Below are positions 1-8,431 of a stretch of 64,000 bases of DNA, in pieces (position 1 is the first letter of the stretch; each line of letters starts with the position of its first letter). The stretch lies in contig JACKDM010000006.1 in NCBI GenBank assembly GCA_020633515.1, positions 60,278-124,277 of the forward strand, in the 5' to 3' direction. The stretch comes from Myxococcales bacterium. GTDB lineage: Bacteria; Myxococcota; Bradymonadia; UBA7976; UBA1532. The notes under the pieces are model-generated. The model was not told where the DNA came from. It saw nothing but the letters and a program-made list of their open reading frames with translations, and did not search any database. The position numbers and the translations under genes are program-made.

Positions 1-1229
1 CCCACGTCGCCGCCCGGCTGCTCGGGCAGCCCCACCGTCAGCCCCACCGCCATCTGCGCCTCGGGGCGGCCGATGTTGGTGCACTCGCGGCACGGGTTCT
101 CGCGATCGGTGTACCAGAACGGCCGATCGCTCTCGCCCGCATAGTCCTGCTGCGTCGCCGAGACCTGCGTCTCGAAGAGCGACAGCGGCGGGCCCGCCTC
201 GCGCAGCCCGCGCGGCGCGAAGATCGCGCAGACCACGTAGTTGCCGGTCGTCTTGTTCTGGCAGGTCGCGAGCATGCCCGCGTCGCTGTCGGGGTTCGAC
301 AAGACATGGCCCCACGCGCCGCGCTGCAAGATCCCTTCGACGCTCTCGAAGGTCACCCGGCTGTCATCGAGCTCGACCACCTCGATGTCACCGAACAGCT
401 TCCACCCGCGGTCGAGCGAGGCGCCGTACAGCTCGAAGCGGTTGCCCGGCTCGACGTCGACGAGCCCGACGAGGTCGAGGCGCTGCCCGGCGATGCGGAT
501 CTTGGCCGGCGGATCGAAGACGATGTTGCGCGGCTGGATGGTCCACATCATGCCATAGCCATCGTTGGGGATCTGCATCGGCGCCTTCTCGGGCGTCAGC
601 ACCGTCATCGTGATCTCGTCCTGCGGATCCTCACCGTCGAAGCGGATCGCGCCCGGCTCGATCACCAGCGAGACGTCGACATCACCCGCCGGGGTGCCCT
701 TCATGTTCCACGTCAGCGTGCCGCCCTCGCGGATCAGCTCGGGCGTGATCTTGAAGCCCTCGTTCTGCACCGGCACGTAACCCGTCTTCATCCGCAGCAT
801 CTCGCCGGGCCGCAGCGCGTCGAGATCGGCGAACTCGCGCAGCGTGATCGGCAGCATCTGGATGCGATCGCCCGCCCAGGTGCCCTGCGGCCCCCGGTCT
901 TCGAGCGGCGGCCGCACGAGGACCTGGATCTCCTGCCGCACCCGCTGCGCGCCGTTGATGTCGGCGACCGAGACCGGCAGCGCGTAGCGGCCCTGCAAGT
1001 CGGTCAGCACCGGCTCGCCCTGCTCGATGCCGTTGATGGCGAGCGCCACCGTCGCGTTGACCACCGGCTCGTCGAGCGTGTCGAGGATGACACCGCCGAG
1101 GTAGGCGGGGGCTTCGGTGAGCTTGGGGGTGGTCTCGATCTCGGTCGCGTCGTAGCAACCGGCGATCGCGAGGGGGAGGGAGAGGAGACTGAGCTGCGCG
1201 GCCCGGCTGGCGAACGATAGGACTTTCAT
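1..1229 (-). CDS. Secreted lipoprotein, partial (3' end beyond the left edge)
   Basis: About 409 residues are visible, starting MKVLSFASRAAQLSLLSLPL and running off the window without a stop. A hydrophobic signal peptide ends in the lipobox LAIAGC, so the mature protein is probably lipid-anchored through that cysteine. Residues about 30-95 (GGVILDTLDEPVVNATVAL onward, with a LTDLQGRYALPV strand) look like a carboxypeptidase-regulatory-like or Ig-like beta-sandwich. The rest is beta-rich with acidic patches. The last visible part contains CxxC (NPCRECTNIGRPE). I chose the ATG at 1229 because it gives a clean signal peptide. It resembles the partial lipoprotein at the other end of the window in having regulatory-like repeats, but no function can be assigned. 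A palindrome lies about 50 bp upstream. Confidence 0.8.
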   Translation of the reverse strand, partial: MKVLSFASRAAQLSLLSLPLAIAGCYDATEIETTPKLTEAPAYLGGVILDTLDEPVVNATVALAINGIEQGEPVLTDLQGRYALPVSVADINGAQRVRQEIQVLVRPPLEDRGPQGTWAGDRIQMLPITLREFADLDALRPGEMLRMKTGYVPVQNEGFKITPELIREGGTLTWNMKGTPAGDVDVSLVIEPGAIRFDGEDPQDEITMTVLTPEKAPMQIPNDGYGMMWTIQPRNIVFDPPAKIRIAGQRLDLVGLVDVEPGNRFELYGASLDRGWKLFGDIEVVELDDSRVTFESVEGILQRGAWGHVLSNPDSDAGMLATCQNKTTGNYVVCAIFAPRGLREAGPPLSLFETQVSATQQDYAGESDRPFWYTDRENPCRECTNIGRPEAQMAVGLTVGLPEQPGGDV

Positions 1230-1276
1230 TTCGGCTCCAACGGTCCGACGGGATACGAATAGGCGTCGGGAATAAC

Positions 1277-1300
1277 TCTCGACTCTCACGAGAGTAGAGA
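1277..1300. promoter_or_regulatory. Imperfect 24-bp palindrome upstream of lipoprotein gene
   Basis: TCTC-G-ACTCTC-AC-GAGAGT-A-GAGA. The inner arms ACTCTC/GAGAGT and the outer TCTC/GAGA pair, with one mismatch between them. It lies 48-71 bp upstream of the - strand start at 1229, in the AT-richest part of the gap, as an operator would. No regulator can be named. Confidence 0.4.
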
Positions 1301-1878
1301 ACATCACCACCGGGTGCAAGGTTCAAACAGGGGTTGAGGTGCCCGCCCCGCGCGCCGCGCCGATCCCCGCCGCGGCCGCCGCGCGGGCAGACCGCGTCGG
1401 CGCCCCCGATCCCGCCGAAGTCGGCGTCGGCGGTCACGAAGTCCGGGGGCGCCGGGCGCGCCATCGGCCGGCTCGGGGTCACCGCGCGGATCGGCCGCCG
1501 ATCCATCCGGCCGCCGCCGCGTCGGCCGGCGCGTCCGGTAGCGTGACGACGCTTGCCTCCGACGGAGCCACCGCCGCCCATGGCATGCAGCCGATGCGCG
1601 TCGGCCCCACCGGCCCCGCCGGCGATGGCATCCGGCGGGGCCGCGTCGGTGGGATCGTCACGTCCGCCGCAGCGGAGCACGCGCCGGGCGCGTCGCGTCA
1701 CAGACCCCGCCGAGAGGCCGGTCCGACCGCGTCCGCGTCACCCTCCGCGCCGCGGACCGAGGCGCGCGAAAAAAGAGACGCGGTAATCACGAAGTAATGC
1801 CACCCGTCGCGGTAGTCGACTACTCTGACACTCCATGGGCAGGCTCGGGCGCCCACATCTGTGAGGGGGGGAAGTCTC
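1301..1878. other. Non-coding gap with a strong hairpin and a 12-bp palindrome
   Basis: No frame here gives a convincing protein; the open frames are Arg/Ala/Pro-rich low-complexity translations. Two structured elements are visible. At 1612-1642 a perfect 11-bp stem (GGCCCCGCCGG / CCGGCGGGGCC) encloses a 9-nt loop CGATGGCAT. At 1812-1823 there is a perfect palindrome GTAGTCGACTAC, 56 bp upstream of the + strand start at 1879. An A6 run occurs at about 1770-1775. Confidence 0.5.
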
Positions 1879-2403
1879 ATGCTGCCCGCGTTCGCCGTCG
1901 TCGATCGCATCTACACCGCCGTGTTGCGCAGCGTCCGCGGCGAGCGCCTCGGCCGCTTCTCGGTCACGCCCCGCGACGGGCTCGAGCTGCACACCTGGGA
2001 GTGGCACGGCGCCGAGTGGCCGGGTGAGGCGGTGTACATGGTCCCCGACGCGCAGGAGCGCCCGGCCGACATGCAGATCGGCGAGACCTACTCCGCCCGA
2101 CCCGACGTGCAGCTCGTCGCCGAGCCGCTCACCGCGCTGCGCCGCTTCGAGGCGGTCGAGCGGCTCTACGAGGTCGATCGCATCGACGGCCACTGCCACC
2201 CGCTCGGGCTGCTCGCCGTCACCGAGCGCGGCCTGACCTGGCTCGAGAGCGGCGCCGGCGGCTTCCACGCGCTCGCCCCGGCGCACATCCGCTTCACCCC
2301 GCGCGCCCGCCTCGACTGCGTCTCCGCGCTCGACCGGCTCCTCGTGCAGCACACCCTCCAGGCGAGCGGCCCGCTGCGGGTCGTCGGCCGCGCCTTCGGC
2401 TGA
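1879..2403 (+). CDS. Conserved-looking hypothetical cytosolic protein, 174 aa
   Basis: The product starts MLPAFAVVDRIYTAVLRSVR after a GAGGGGGGGA Shine-Dalgarno-like stretch. It has no signal peptide and no membrane segment. It is a balanced globular sequence with WEWHGAEW near residue 45 and an acidic stretch around residue 90. The reading frame has good GC3 behaviour and no low-complexity character, so I accept it as real. I do not recognise the family. It runs convergently with the FHA gene, with only 7 bp between the stops. The palindrome at 1812-1823 may belong to its promoter. Confidence 0.65.
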   Translation: MLPAFAVVDRIYTAVLRSVRGERLGRFSVTPRDGLELHTWEWHGAEWPGEAVYMVPDAQERPADMQIGETYSARPDVQLVAEPLTALRRFEAVERLYEVDRIDGHCHPLGLLAVTERGLTWLESGAGGFHALAPAHIRFTPRARLDCVSALDRLLVQHTLQASGPLRVVGRAFG

Positions 2404-2410
2404 CGATCGC

Positions 2411-3370
2411 TCAGCCCTGGATCACCTGGATCGCCGTCGCGCCGAGCCGCAGCTTCTGGTCGCCCCGGCGCCGCTCGACGATGTCGGCGTGATCCCCCAC
2501 CCCGGCGTCGGCGAGCTGCTGCCGCGCGCGGAACACCAGCAGGTTGAAGTAGGCGTACGGGTCGCGGTTGCGCAGCTTGAGCCGCTCGATCAGCTCGTTC
2601 GCCCCGCGCCAGCCCTGCTCCTCCTCGGGGCGCATCGCCTCCCGATCGGCGAGCCGCGCCTGCGCGAGATGCCACAGCAGCTCGTGGTGCTTGCGCGGCG
2701 GCAGCTCGATGAGGCGGCCCTGCTCCTCGAGGCTGACCCGCAGGTCGTCGGCGCCGGGGCCGGTCTCGAAGATGCAGGTCATGTTGGCGAGCCGACCCGC
2801 GCTCGCCGCGGTCTTGGCCGCGACCAGCGGCAGCCGGATCACCCACCGCCGCCCGCCCGCCTCGATCGTCTCGCCCGAGACCACCGGCGGCGCGTCCGCG
2901 GGCACCGCCGACAGATCACCCTCCGGCGCGCAGCGCACCCAGCCCCGCGCCGTCTCGACGATCGCGACGTCGGGCGCCGCCTCGTCGGGCAAGAGCAGCG
3001 ACCCCTCGCTCGCCACCCGCACCTCGCTCGAGGTGCGGCACAGCGCCCGCGCCGGCGGCGGCGAGACATCGACGACCGTCAGCGCCGGGCCGCCGAAGAC
3101 CAGCCGGGTCCCGACCGCGATCACCGCCGGCTCGGCCGCCGCGATCCGCAGCCCGTCGACGAAGGTCCCGTTGGCGCTCCCGAGGTCGCGCACCTCCCAG
3201 CGATCGATCCGCGCGTTCCAGGTCAGCGCCGCGTGGAGCTGCGAGACCCGGCGGTGCGCCTCGTCGGCTTCGTCGAACGAGAGCCCGTCGAGCCGCCCGC
3301 GGCCCACGAAGCAGTCGCTCGTCCATTCGAAGCGGCGCTTGTCGCCACCATCACTCCGCATCAATGCCAT
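2411..3370 (-). CDS. FHA-domain protein with C-terminal winged-helix-like domain
   Basis: About 319 residues. An N-terminal FHA phosphothreonine-binding domain (about residues 10-100) shows the signature GRG...S..HA.L......W.V.DLGSANGTFVDG...... The C-terminal 100 residues (ELPPRKHHELLWHLAQ ... VFRARQQLADAG ... VERRRGDQKLRLG) have the pattern of an OmpR/PhoB-type winged helix. The protein therefore probably reads a kinase-phosphorylated partner and acts on DNA or another protein. Its start overlaps the 3' end of the kinase gene by about 20 bp (ATG at 3370; ATG at 3361 is possible), so the two are translationally coupled. The kinase is the obvious source of its phospho-ligand; that link is inferred from position. 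Confidence 0.85.
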   Translation of the reverse strand: MALMRSDGGDKRRFEWTSDCFVGRGRLDGLSFDEADEAHRRVSQLHAALTWNARIDRWEVRDLGSANGTFVDGLRIAAAEPAVIAVGTRLVFGGPALTVVDVSPPPARALCRTSSEVRVASEGSLLLPDEAAPDVAIVETARGWVRCAPEGDLSAVPADAPPVVSGETIEAGGRRWVIRLPLVAAKTAASAGRLANMTCIFETGPGADDLRVSLEEQGRLIELPPRKHHELLWHLAQARLADREAMRPEEEQGWRGANELIERLKLRNRDPYAYFNLLVFRARQQLADAGVGDHADIVERRRGDQKLRLGATAIQVIQG

Positions 3371-6062
3371 CGTCACCCTCCATGGCGAGATCACACGCCA
3401 GCCGCAGCCCCACCGTCGTCAGGCGCTGCCCGGGCGGATTGCCGAAGCGCGCCGCGCAGTCGACGGTCGTCCCCGTCGAGCAGAACGCCCCGCCGCGCAC
3501 CATGCGGGTGTCGGCCGGGCCCTCGACGTCGATGTCGGCGATGACGACCCGGCTCCCATCGGGCGGGCCATCGAGCGCCCAGGGCTCGAGGCACCAGCTC
3601 CGCATGTTGCCGGCGAGCCATCGCACTCCATAGATGCTCACGTCGGCCGTCGCGGTCGCGACCGGCACCGGCCCGCGGATCTGCGGCAGCGAGTTGGCGA
3701 CGTGGGTCAGCACCGGCTCGAAGTGGTCGCCCCACGGCAGCCGCCGCCCGTCCACGCCACGCGCCGCCTTCTCGTACTCCCACTCGCTCATCAGCCGCCA
3801 CGGCCGCCCGGTCTCGGCCGCGTACCACGCCGCGTAGGCCCGCGCGCTCGCCCAGTCGATCCGCGACACCGGCTCGTCGAGGTGCCGGTCGCGCTCGGCG
3901 GGCACATGGCGCCCGTCGACGAAGTCGTACAGCGGCCGCAGCTTGTCGGGCGCGTGCGGCTCGGGCAGCGCCGGCCGCAGCGCCGCGAGCTCGTCGAGGC
4001 GCCCCGCCGCCGCGAGCGCGTCGAGGAAGCGGATGTACTCGCGATGGGTCACCGGATCGCGCTTGATCAAGAAGCCATCGACCCACAGCGACCGGGCCGC
4101 GACGCCGTCGATGGCATAACGCGAGCCACCGGCGCGGAACCAGCCCGCCGGGATGTAGACATCGTCGGGGCCGACCAGCGAAGCCTTCGGCAGCACGATC
4201 GGCCGCACCCGACCCTCGGGATCGGGCGTCGGCAGCTTCGCGCCGCGGGTGACGACCATCGGCACCTGCGCCGGCGCCCGCCCCGGCGCCGTCAACCGCG
4301 CCACGATCGGCCCCCACGGCTCGCGCGCCTCGGTGAGCGGCGTCACCCCCGCCGCGCGGAACGGGCCCGGACGCCACATGCGATCCTCGAGCGTCAGCCG
4401 CGCGACCTCGACCTGCGCCCCCGGCGGCGAGCTGAGCACGTCGAGCGCGCCGTGGCTCTCGTTGAGCGCCGCCAGCTCGGCGAGCACCTCACCCGGCTCG
4501 GCCGTCGTCGCCCGCGCGACCGTCGCCCGCAGTCGCTCACCATCTCCGCGCAGCGCCGCGCGCAGCCGCCGCGTCGCCGGCCGATCGCCCGCCCGCTCGG
4601 CCGTGAGGAACTGCTCGAGGTGGTAGCGCGCCAGCGCGGCGTGCGGCTCGGGCACCGTCGGATGCCAGTAGGAGATCGCGCGCACCTCCTCCTCCCAGTT
4701 GGCGAGGTACTCGTCGGCCTCCTCGGCCAGCTCGCGCGCCCGGTCCTCGTCGCGCCACCCCGGCGCCCGCACCTTCACCGGATCCCACGGCGAGAGCGTG
4801 TCGAGGAGCCCGTCGGCCCGTCGTTGGAGCGCCGCCGCCTCGGCGAGCCGCGCGTCGGCCGCCGCCCGCCACCGCCCCGCGCGCGCCACCGCCCGCCGCA
4901 CCAGCGCCGACTCGAGCGCGTCGGCGAACGCCGCCCCATCGGCCGGTCGCGCCGCCGGATCGGGCGAGAGCGCCGCCGTGCACGCCGCGCGACACGCCGA
5001 CCAGTCGGTGCCGTCCGCGGGCAGCGCCGGCGGCGGCAGCGTCGCCCCGGCGCGCCACGCGGCCTCGATCTGCTCGACCCGGCTGCTCTGGAATGGCATC
5101 CGCCCGGTCCACAGCGTGTACATCACCGCGCCGAGCGCATAGACATCGGCGCGCGCGTCGACCGCCTCGCCCGCCAGCCGCTCGGGCGCCATGAACGGCG
5201 CCGCCCCCGGCGGCCGCCCCGGCCGCTCCGCCGCGACCGTGTCGAGGCAGCGCGCGAGCTCCCAGTCGATCACCCGCGGGCTCCGGTCGCGCCGCTCGAA
5301 CATGATGTTGTCGGGCTTGAGGTCGAGGTGCACCACGCCGGCCGCGTGCGCCGCGCCCACCGCGCGCGCCGCGCCGACGAGGAGCCACATCGCGTCCTCG
5401 AACGACCACGGCGACCACGGCGGCGACGGCGCCGGCGCCGCCGTGACCGCCGAGCGCGCCCGCTCCCGCGCCGGTCCCATCTCCGCCGGCGGCGCGGTCG
5501 TCGCCGGGCGCTGCCGGTGCTCGTCGGGGTGCAGCGCCGCGATCACGTCGTCGAGCGTGCCCCCGTCGACCGCCTCCATCACCAGCCACGCATACTGCCC
5601 CTCGGTGAACCGATCGCTCGTCGGCAGGATGTGCGGGTGCCGCAGCCGCCGCTGCACCGCGTCCTGCTGCTGCTTGTCGGTCACCGGCACCGCGCGCGCC
5701 AGCGGCGTCGCCTTGGCCGCCATCGGCCGCCCGACGCGCAGATCGGTCACCGCGTAGACCTCGCCGAAGCCCCCGAGCGCGATCGTGCGCTCGACCCGAT
5801 AGCGCCCGTCGACGAGCTGGCCCGCCTCGATCCGCCACCCGCCCGGCTCCTCGGGCCCCCCGCCGGCCGTCGGCGCCGGGCGCCGCGCGACCGGATCGAC
5901 CGGAGGCTCGCCGGGGGACGGGGGCTGACTGTCTTCGGGGGGAGAGAGAGGCGCCGCCGGCCGCAGCGTCGGCTCGACGCCGCGCGCGGCCGGCGGCAGC
6001 GGCGCGGCGGCCTCGGAGCTCTCATCGGGAGAGGAGGAGATCACATCATCGTCATCGAACAT
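3351..6062 (-). CDS. Ser/Thr protein kinase fused to formylglycine-generating-enzyme (SUMF1)-like domain
   Basis: 903 residues. An acidic, Pro-rich N-terminus (about 1-80) is followed by a Hanks-type kinase domain: a glycine loop LGGFGEVYAV, Lys in AAKATP, catalytic HLDLKPDN, and MAPERLAG. The usual DFG is replaced by DWE (VIDWELA), and HRD is HLD, so activity may be altered although the catalytic Asp and metal-site Asp remain. A helical region (about 390-560) leads to a C-terminal FGE-sulfatase/SUMF1-like domain (VYIPAGWFRAGG ... RLMSEWEYEKAARG ... MVRGGAFCS ... GLRLA). Kinase-FGE fusions are a known domain arrangement in myxobacteria and planctomycetes. There is no transmembrane segment. 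It sits between an unknown 211-aa gene and the FHA gene in one operon. Confidence 0.92.
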   Translation of the reverse strand: MFDDDDVISSSPDESSEAAAPLPPAARGVEPTLRPAAPLSPPEDSQPPSPGEPPVDPVARRPAPTAGGGPEEPGGWRIEAGQLVDGRYRVERTIALGGFGEVYAVTDLRVGRPMAAKATPLARAVPVTDKQQQDAVQRRLRHPHILPTSDRFTEGQYAWLVMEAVDGGTLDDVIAALHPDEHRQRPATTAPPAEMGPARERARSAVTAAPAPSPPWSPWSFEDAMWLLVGAARAVGAAHAAGVVHLDLKPDNIMFERRDRSPRVIDWELARCLDTVAAERPGRPPGAAPFMAPERLAGEAVDARADVYALGAVMYTLWTGRMPFQSSRVEQIEAAWRAGATLPPPALPADGTDWSACRAACTAALSPDPAARPADGAAFADALESALVRRAVARAGRWRAAADARLAEAAALQRRADGLLDTLSPWDPVKVRAPGWRDEDRARELAEEADEYLANWEEEVRAISYWHPTVPEPHAALARYHLEQFLTAERAGDRPATRRLRAALRGDGERLRATVARATTAEPGEVLAELAALNESHGALDVLSSPPGAQVEVARLTLEDRMWRPGPFRAAGVTPLTEAREPWGPIVARLTAPGRAPAQVPMVVTRGAKLPTPDPEGRVRPIVLPKASLVGPDDVYIPAGWFRAGGSRYAIDGVAARSLWVDGFLIKRDPVTHREYIRFLDALAAAGRLDELAALRPALPEPHAPDKLRPLYDFVDGRHVPAERDRHLDEPVSRIDWASARAYAAWYAAETGRPWRLMSEWEYEKAARGVDGRRLPWGDHFEPVLTHVANSLPQIRGPVPVATATADVSIYGVRWLAGNMRSWCLEPWALDGPPDGSRVVIADIDVEGPADTRMVRGGAFCSTGTTVDCAARFGNPPGQRLTTVGLRLACDLAMEGDDGIDAE

Positions 6063-6116
6063 CGGCCGCGTCGCCTCCCAGGTGGGTGGTCGCCCGCCGA
6101 CGCCGACGAGCGACCG

Positions 6117-6752
6117 CTACTGCTCGATATCACCCCGCGCGAGCGCGGAGAAGGTGCCACCCGCGGTGTACCACCCCGAGCCGCTGCCCGCACCCCGGGA
6201 GAACGCCTCGGGCGAGCTCGGCGCGCCGCTCGACCACACCCGCTGCGCGCTCAGGTTGTACCAGTCGATCCGGCTGATGGCGTCATCGGCGCCGTTGAGG
6301 GTGACGAGCATCCGGTGCGCGGTCGTGCCGAGGCTGTCGCCGCCCGGCGCGCCGGTCGACGTCCACGACGGGTTCTGCGCCCCGCGGAAGATCAGCGCGT
6401 CGGTGTCGCCGATGAGATCGCGCGCCGCCGCGCCCGGGGTGCCGCTCAGATCGCTGCCGAACGCGAAGCGCACCTCGTAGTCGTTCGCGTCCTTGGCGAG
6501 ATCGAGGAGATCGTCCTCGAGGATGAAGATCGTCTCGGTCCACGCCGGGAAGCCGAGCGTCTTGCCGCCGACGCTGAGGGTGCGATCGTCGTCGCCCGCG
6601 AAGACGATCACGCAGCGCGCGACGGTCTCGGGGGTGTTGCTGACGACCTTGTGCAGCACGATGCCGCCGATGTCATCGTCGCCGCCCACCTGGAGGACGT
6701 CGTCGGGCTTGAGATCGGTGCTGGCCCGGGGATCGATGTTCATGTCGCTCAT
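6117..6752 (-). CDS. Hypothetical beta-rich protein, 211 aa, first gene of kinase-FHA operon
   Basis: I do not recognise the family. The start MSDMNIDPRASTDLKPDD at 6752 follows a GAGGG ribosome-binding site; the in-frame ATG at 6794 has no such site. There is no signal peptide. The first half is rich in Asp (GGDDDIGG, FAGDDDRTLSVGG) and alternates hydrophobic residues as beta strands do; DDLLDLAKDANDYEVRFAFGSDL follows. The C-terminal third is Gly/Ser-rich. It lies 54 bp upstream of the kinase in the same orientation, so it may be the kinase's regulator or substrate; that is inference from position only. Confidence 0.7.
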   Translation of the reverse strand: MSDMNIDPRASTDLKPDDVLQVGGDDDIGGIVLHKVVSNTPETVARCVIVFAGDDDRTLSVGGKTLGFPAWTETIFILEDDLLDLAKDANDYEVRFAFGSDLSGTPGAAARDLIGDTDALIFRGAQNPSWTSTGAPGGDSLGTTAHRMLVTLNGADDAISRIDWYNLSAQRVWSSGAPSSPEAFSRGAGSGSGWYTAGGTFSALARGDIEQ

Positions 6753-6898
6753 GGTTGCCCTCGTCTTTGAGAGGTTCATGCCACGGGCTGCCACGCCGGG
6801 AGGGTCGCCCCCGACGACTGCCTTGAATCAGCAGCCCGATGACAAGATGCCAGCCCGCGACCGCGACCGCGATTACACGCGGGTTTCAGCGCCCGCGC

Positions 6899-7648
6899 TC
6901 ACCGATCGGGCCGCAGCCCCATCATGTAGCCCCCCGCGACCTCGACGTTCTGCCCGGTCACGTAGCCGGCGCGCGTGCTCGTCAGCCAGCACACCGCCTC
7001 GCAGATGTCTCCGACCGTGCCCGCCCGCCCGAGCGGCACCGCCCCGTCGAAGCCATCGGGCAGATCGACGCTGTTGTCGATGTGACCCGGCGAGACCATG
7101 TTGACCCGGATCCCGCGCGGCCCGAGCTCCTCGGCGAAGCTCCGGGTCAGGATCAACAGCCCCGCCTTGGTGCAGGCATACGCCGCCGCCTTGCCGCCCG
7201 CGCCGTTGTGTTCGAGCCCGGTGTAGCCGATGTTGACGATCGACCCCCCCCGCGCCCCGAACAACGGCGTCACCCGCCGGATCAGATCGAACGGCCCGAG
7301 CAGGTTGGCCCGCCACATCGCGTCGAAGTCATCGCGCGCGAAGTCGGCGAGCGGCCCGGTGTGATAGACACCCACGTTGTTGACGAGCACGTCGAGCCGG
7401 CCGTCGGTCTCTTCGACCCGCGCCACCATCGCCGCGATGTCATCGGCCGATGCCATGTCACCGCGCACCACCCGCGCGACCCCGCCCCGCGCGCGGATGC
7501 CATCGGCCACCGCCTCGGCCTCGGCGGCCGAGTGCAGGCAATGCACCCAGGTGGCATATCCCTCGGCGGCGAGCCGCTCCACGAGCGCGCGCCCGAGCCG
7601 CTTCGCCGAGCCGGTCACGAACGCCACCGGCCGATCGCTCGCCTTCAC
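6899..7648 (-). CDS. Short-chain dehydrogenase/reductase, probably a pteridine reductase-like enzyme
   Basis: 249 residues, GTG start overlapping the folB stop (GTGA). Rossmann motif TGSAKRLGRA near residue 12, NNVG near residue 88, and the catalytic YACTK; the C-terminus GQNVEVAGGYMMG is typical of classical SDRs. The usual serine before YxxxK sits in an atypical stretch (NIGYTGLEHNGAGGK), as in pteridine/dihydromonapterin reductases. Coupling to folB supports reduction of a pterin such as dihydropterin to tetrahydropterin (FolM/PTR-like), but a different carbonyl substrate cannot be excluded. Confidence 0.85.
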   Translation of the reverse strand: MKASDRPVAFVTGSAKRLGRALVERLAAEGYATWVHCLHSAAEAEAVADGIRARGGVARVVRGDMASADDIAAMVARVEETDGRLDVLVNNVGVYHTGPLADFARDDFDAMWRANLLGPFDLIRRVTPLFGARGGSIVNIGYTGLEHNGAGGKAAAYACTKAGLLILTRSFAEELGPRGIRVNMVSPGHIDNSVDLPDGFDGAVPLGRAGTVGDICEAVCWLTSTRAGYVTGQNVEVAGGYMMGLRPDR

Positions 7649-8010
7649 GTCTCGCCCCGCCGCAGCTCGAACGACACCCCCACATGCCGCGCCGCCGGGA
7701 CCGCCTGCGGCTTCTTGACCGTGATCCGCACCCGCGCCACCCGCGGATGCCCGGCGAGGATCTCGCGGCAACACTCCACCGCGAGCGTCTCGACGAGCTG
7801 GTACTTCTTGCGCCGGATCCAGTCGCTGAGCTGGCTCGCGACCGCCGCGTAGTCCACCGTCGTCGCCACCGACTCGCTCCGCGCCGCCGGCCCGAAGTCG
7901 AGATCCATCTCGACGTCGAGGAACAGCGGCTGCTCCTCGACCCGCTCGCGGGGCAGGATCCCGACGATGCAAGACACCTCGAGATCCGCGATCAGCACCG
8001 TCCCGATCAT
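7645..8010 (-). CDS. folB: Dihydroneopterin aldolase
   Basis: 121 residues, the family's usual length. FolB converts 7,8-dihydroneopterin to 6-hydroxymethyl-7,8-dihydropterin and glycolaldehyde in folate synthesis. Visible features are the N-terminal strand IADLEVSCIVGILPRERVEEQPLFLDVEM, TTVDYAAV, ETLAVECCREIL (the conserved Glu) and the C-terminal VRITVKKPQA with the catalytic Lys. It overlaps the NUDIX gene upstream and the SDR gene downstream by 4 nt each, so all three are co-translated. Confidence 0.93.
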   Translation of the reverse strand: MIGTVLIADLEVSCIVGILPRERVEEQPLFLDVEMDLDFGPAARSESVATTVDYAAVASQLSDWIRRKKYQLVETLAVECCREILAGHPRVARVRITVKKPQAVPAARHVGVSFELRRGET

Positions 8011-8423
8011 GTCGTCCCCTCTTCGATCAGCCGCTCCACGAGCAGCCGCGTCGGTTGGTTGAGCGGCATCGCGAGCGCCTCGTCGAGCGTCACCCAGCGA
8101 TGGTCCTCGGCCTCGTCGTTGAGCACGACCCTCGCCTCACCGCGCAGCCGCCCGGTGAAGTTGACGAGGATGAAGTGCGCCGGCTGGTGGAACTCGGGGT
8201 GGTCGATGGCATCCTGCACGAGCACGAAGCGCACGTCGCCGACGTCGAGCCCGGTCTCTTCGCGCACCTCGCGCACGAAGGCATCGGCCATCGCCTCGCC
8301 GCGCTCGATCTTGCCACCCGGCGTGCCCCAGAGGCCGCGCCACTTGTGGGTGCGGATGAGCAGGCAGCGCCCGGTGCCATCGAAGACGAGCCCGCCCGAG
8401 GTCGCGATGGGTCGATCGCTCAT
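8007..8423 (-). CDS. NUDIX hydrolase
   Basis: 138 residues. The complete NUDIX box is visible at about residues 38-60: GGKIERGEAMADAFVREV followed by REETGL, matching GX5EX7REUXEEXGU. These enzymes cleave nucleoside diphosphates linked to another moiety. The 4-nt overlap with folB suggests it could be the missing dihydroneopterin-triphosphate pyrophosphohydrolase of folate synthesis, but a general mutT-like or dinucleotide role is also possible. The start MSDRPIATSGG at 8423 leaves 8 bp to the upstream stop; an ATG at 8450 would overlap it. Confidence 0.88.
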   Translation of the reverse strand: MSDRPIATSGGLVFDGTGRCLLIRTHKWRGLWGTPGGKIERGEAMADAFVREVREETGLDVGDVRFVLVQDAIDHPEFHQPAHFILVNFTGRLRGEARVVLNDEAEDHRWVTLDEALAMPLNQPTRLLVERLIEEGTT

Positions 8424-8431
8424 CGCCTCGC

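Noticed and set aside
1339..1797. 152-codon + strand frame in the first gap
   Set aside because: Low-complexity Ala/Arg/Pro composition, no ribosome-binding site, and it runs through the hairpin.
2568..6770. Very long open frame on the + strand across the kinase and FHA genes (about 1400 codons)
   Set aside because: Arg/Pro/His-rich translation of the antisense of well-supported genes; long antisense frames are expected at this GC content.
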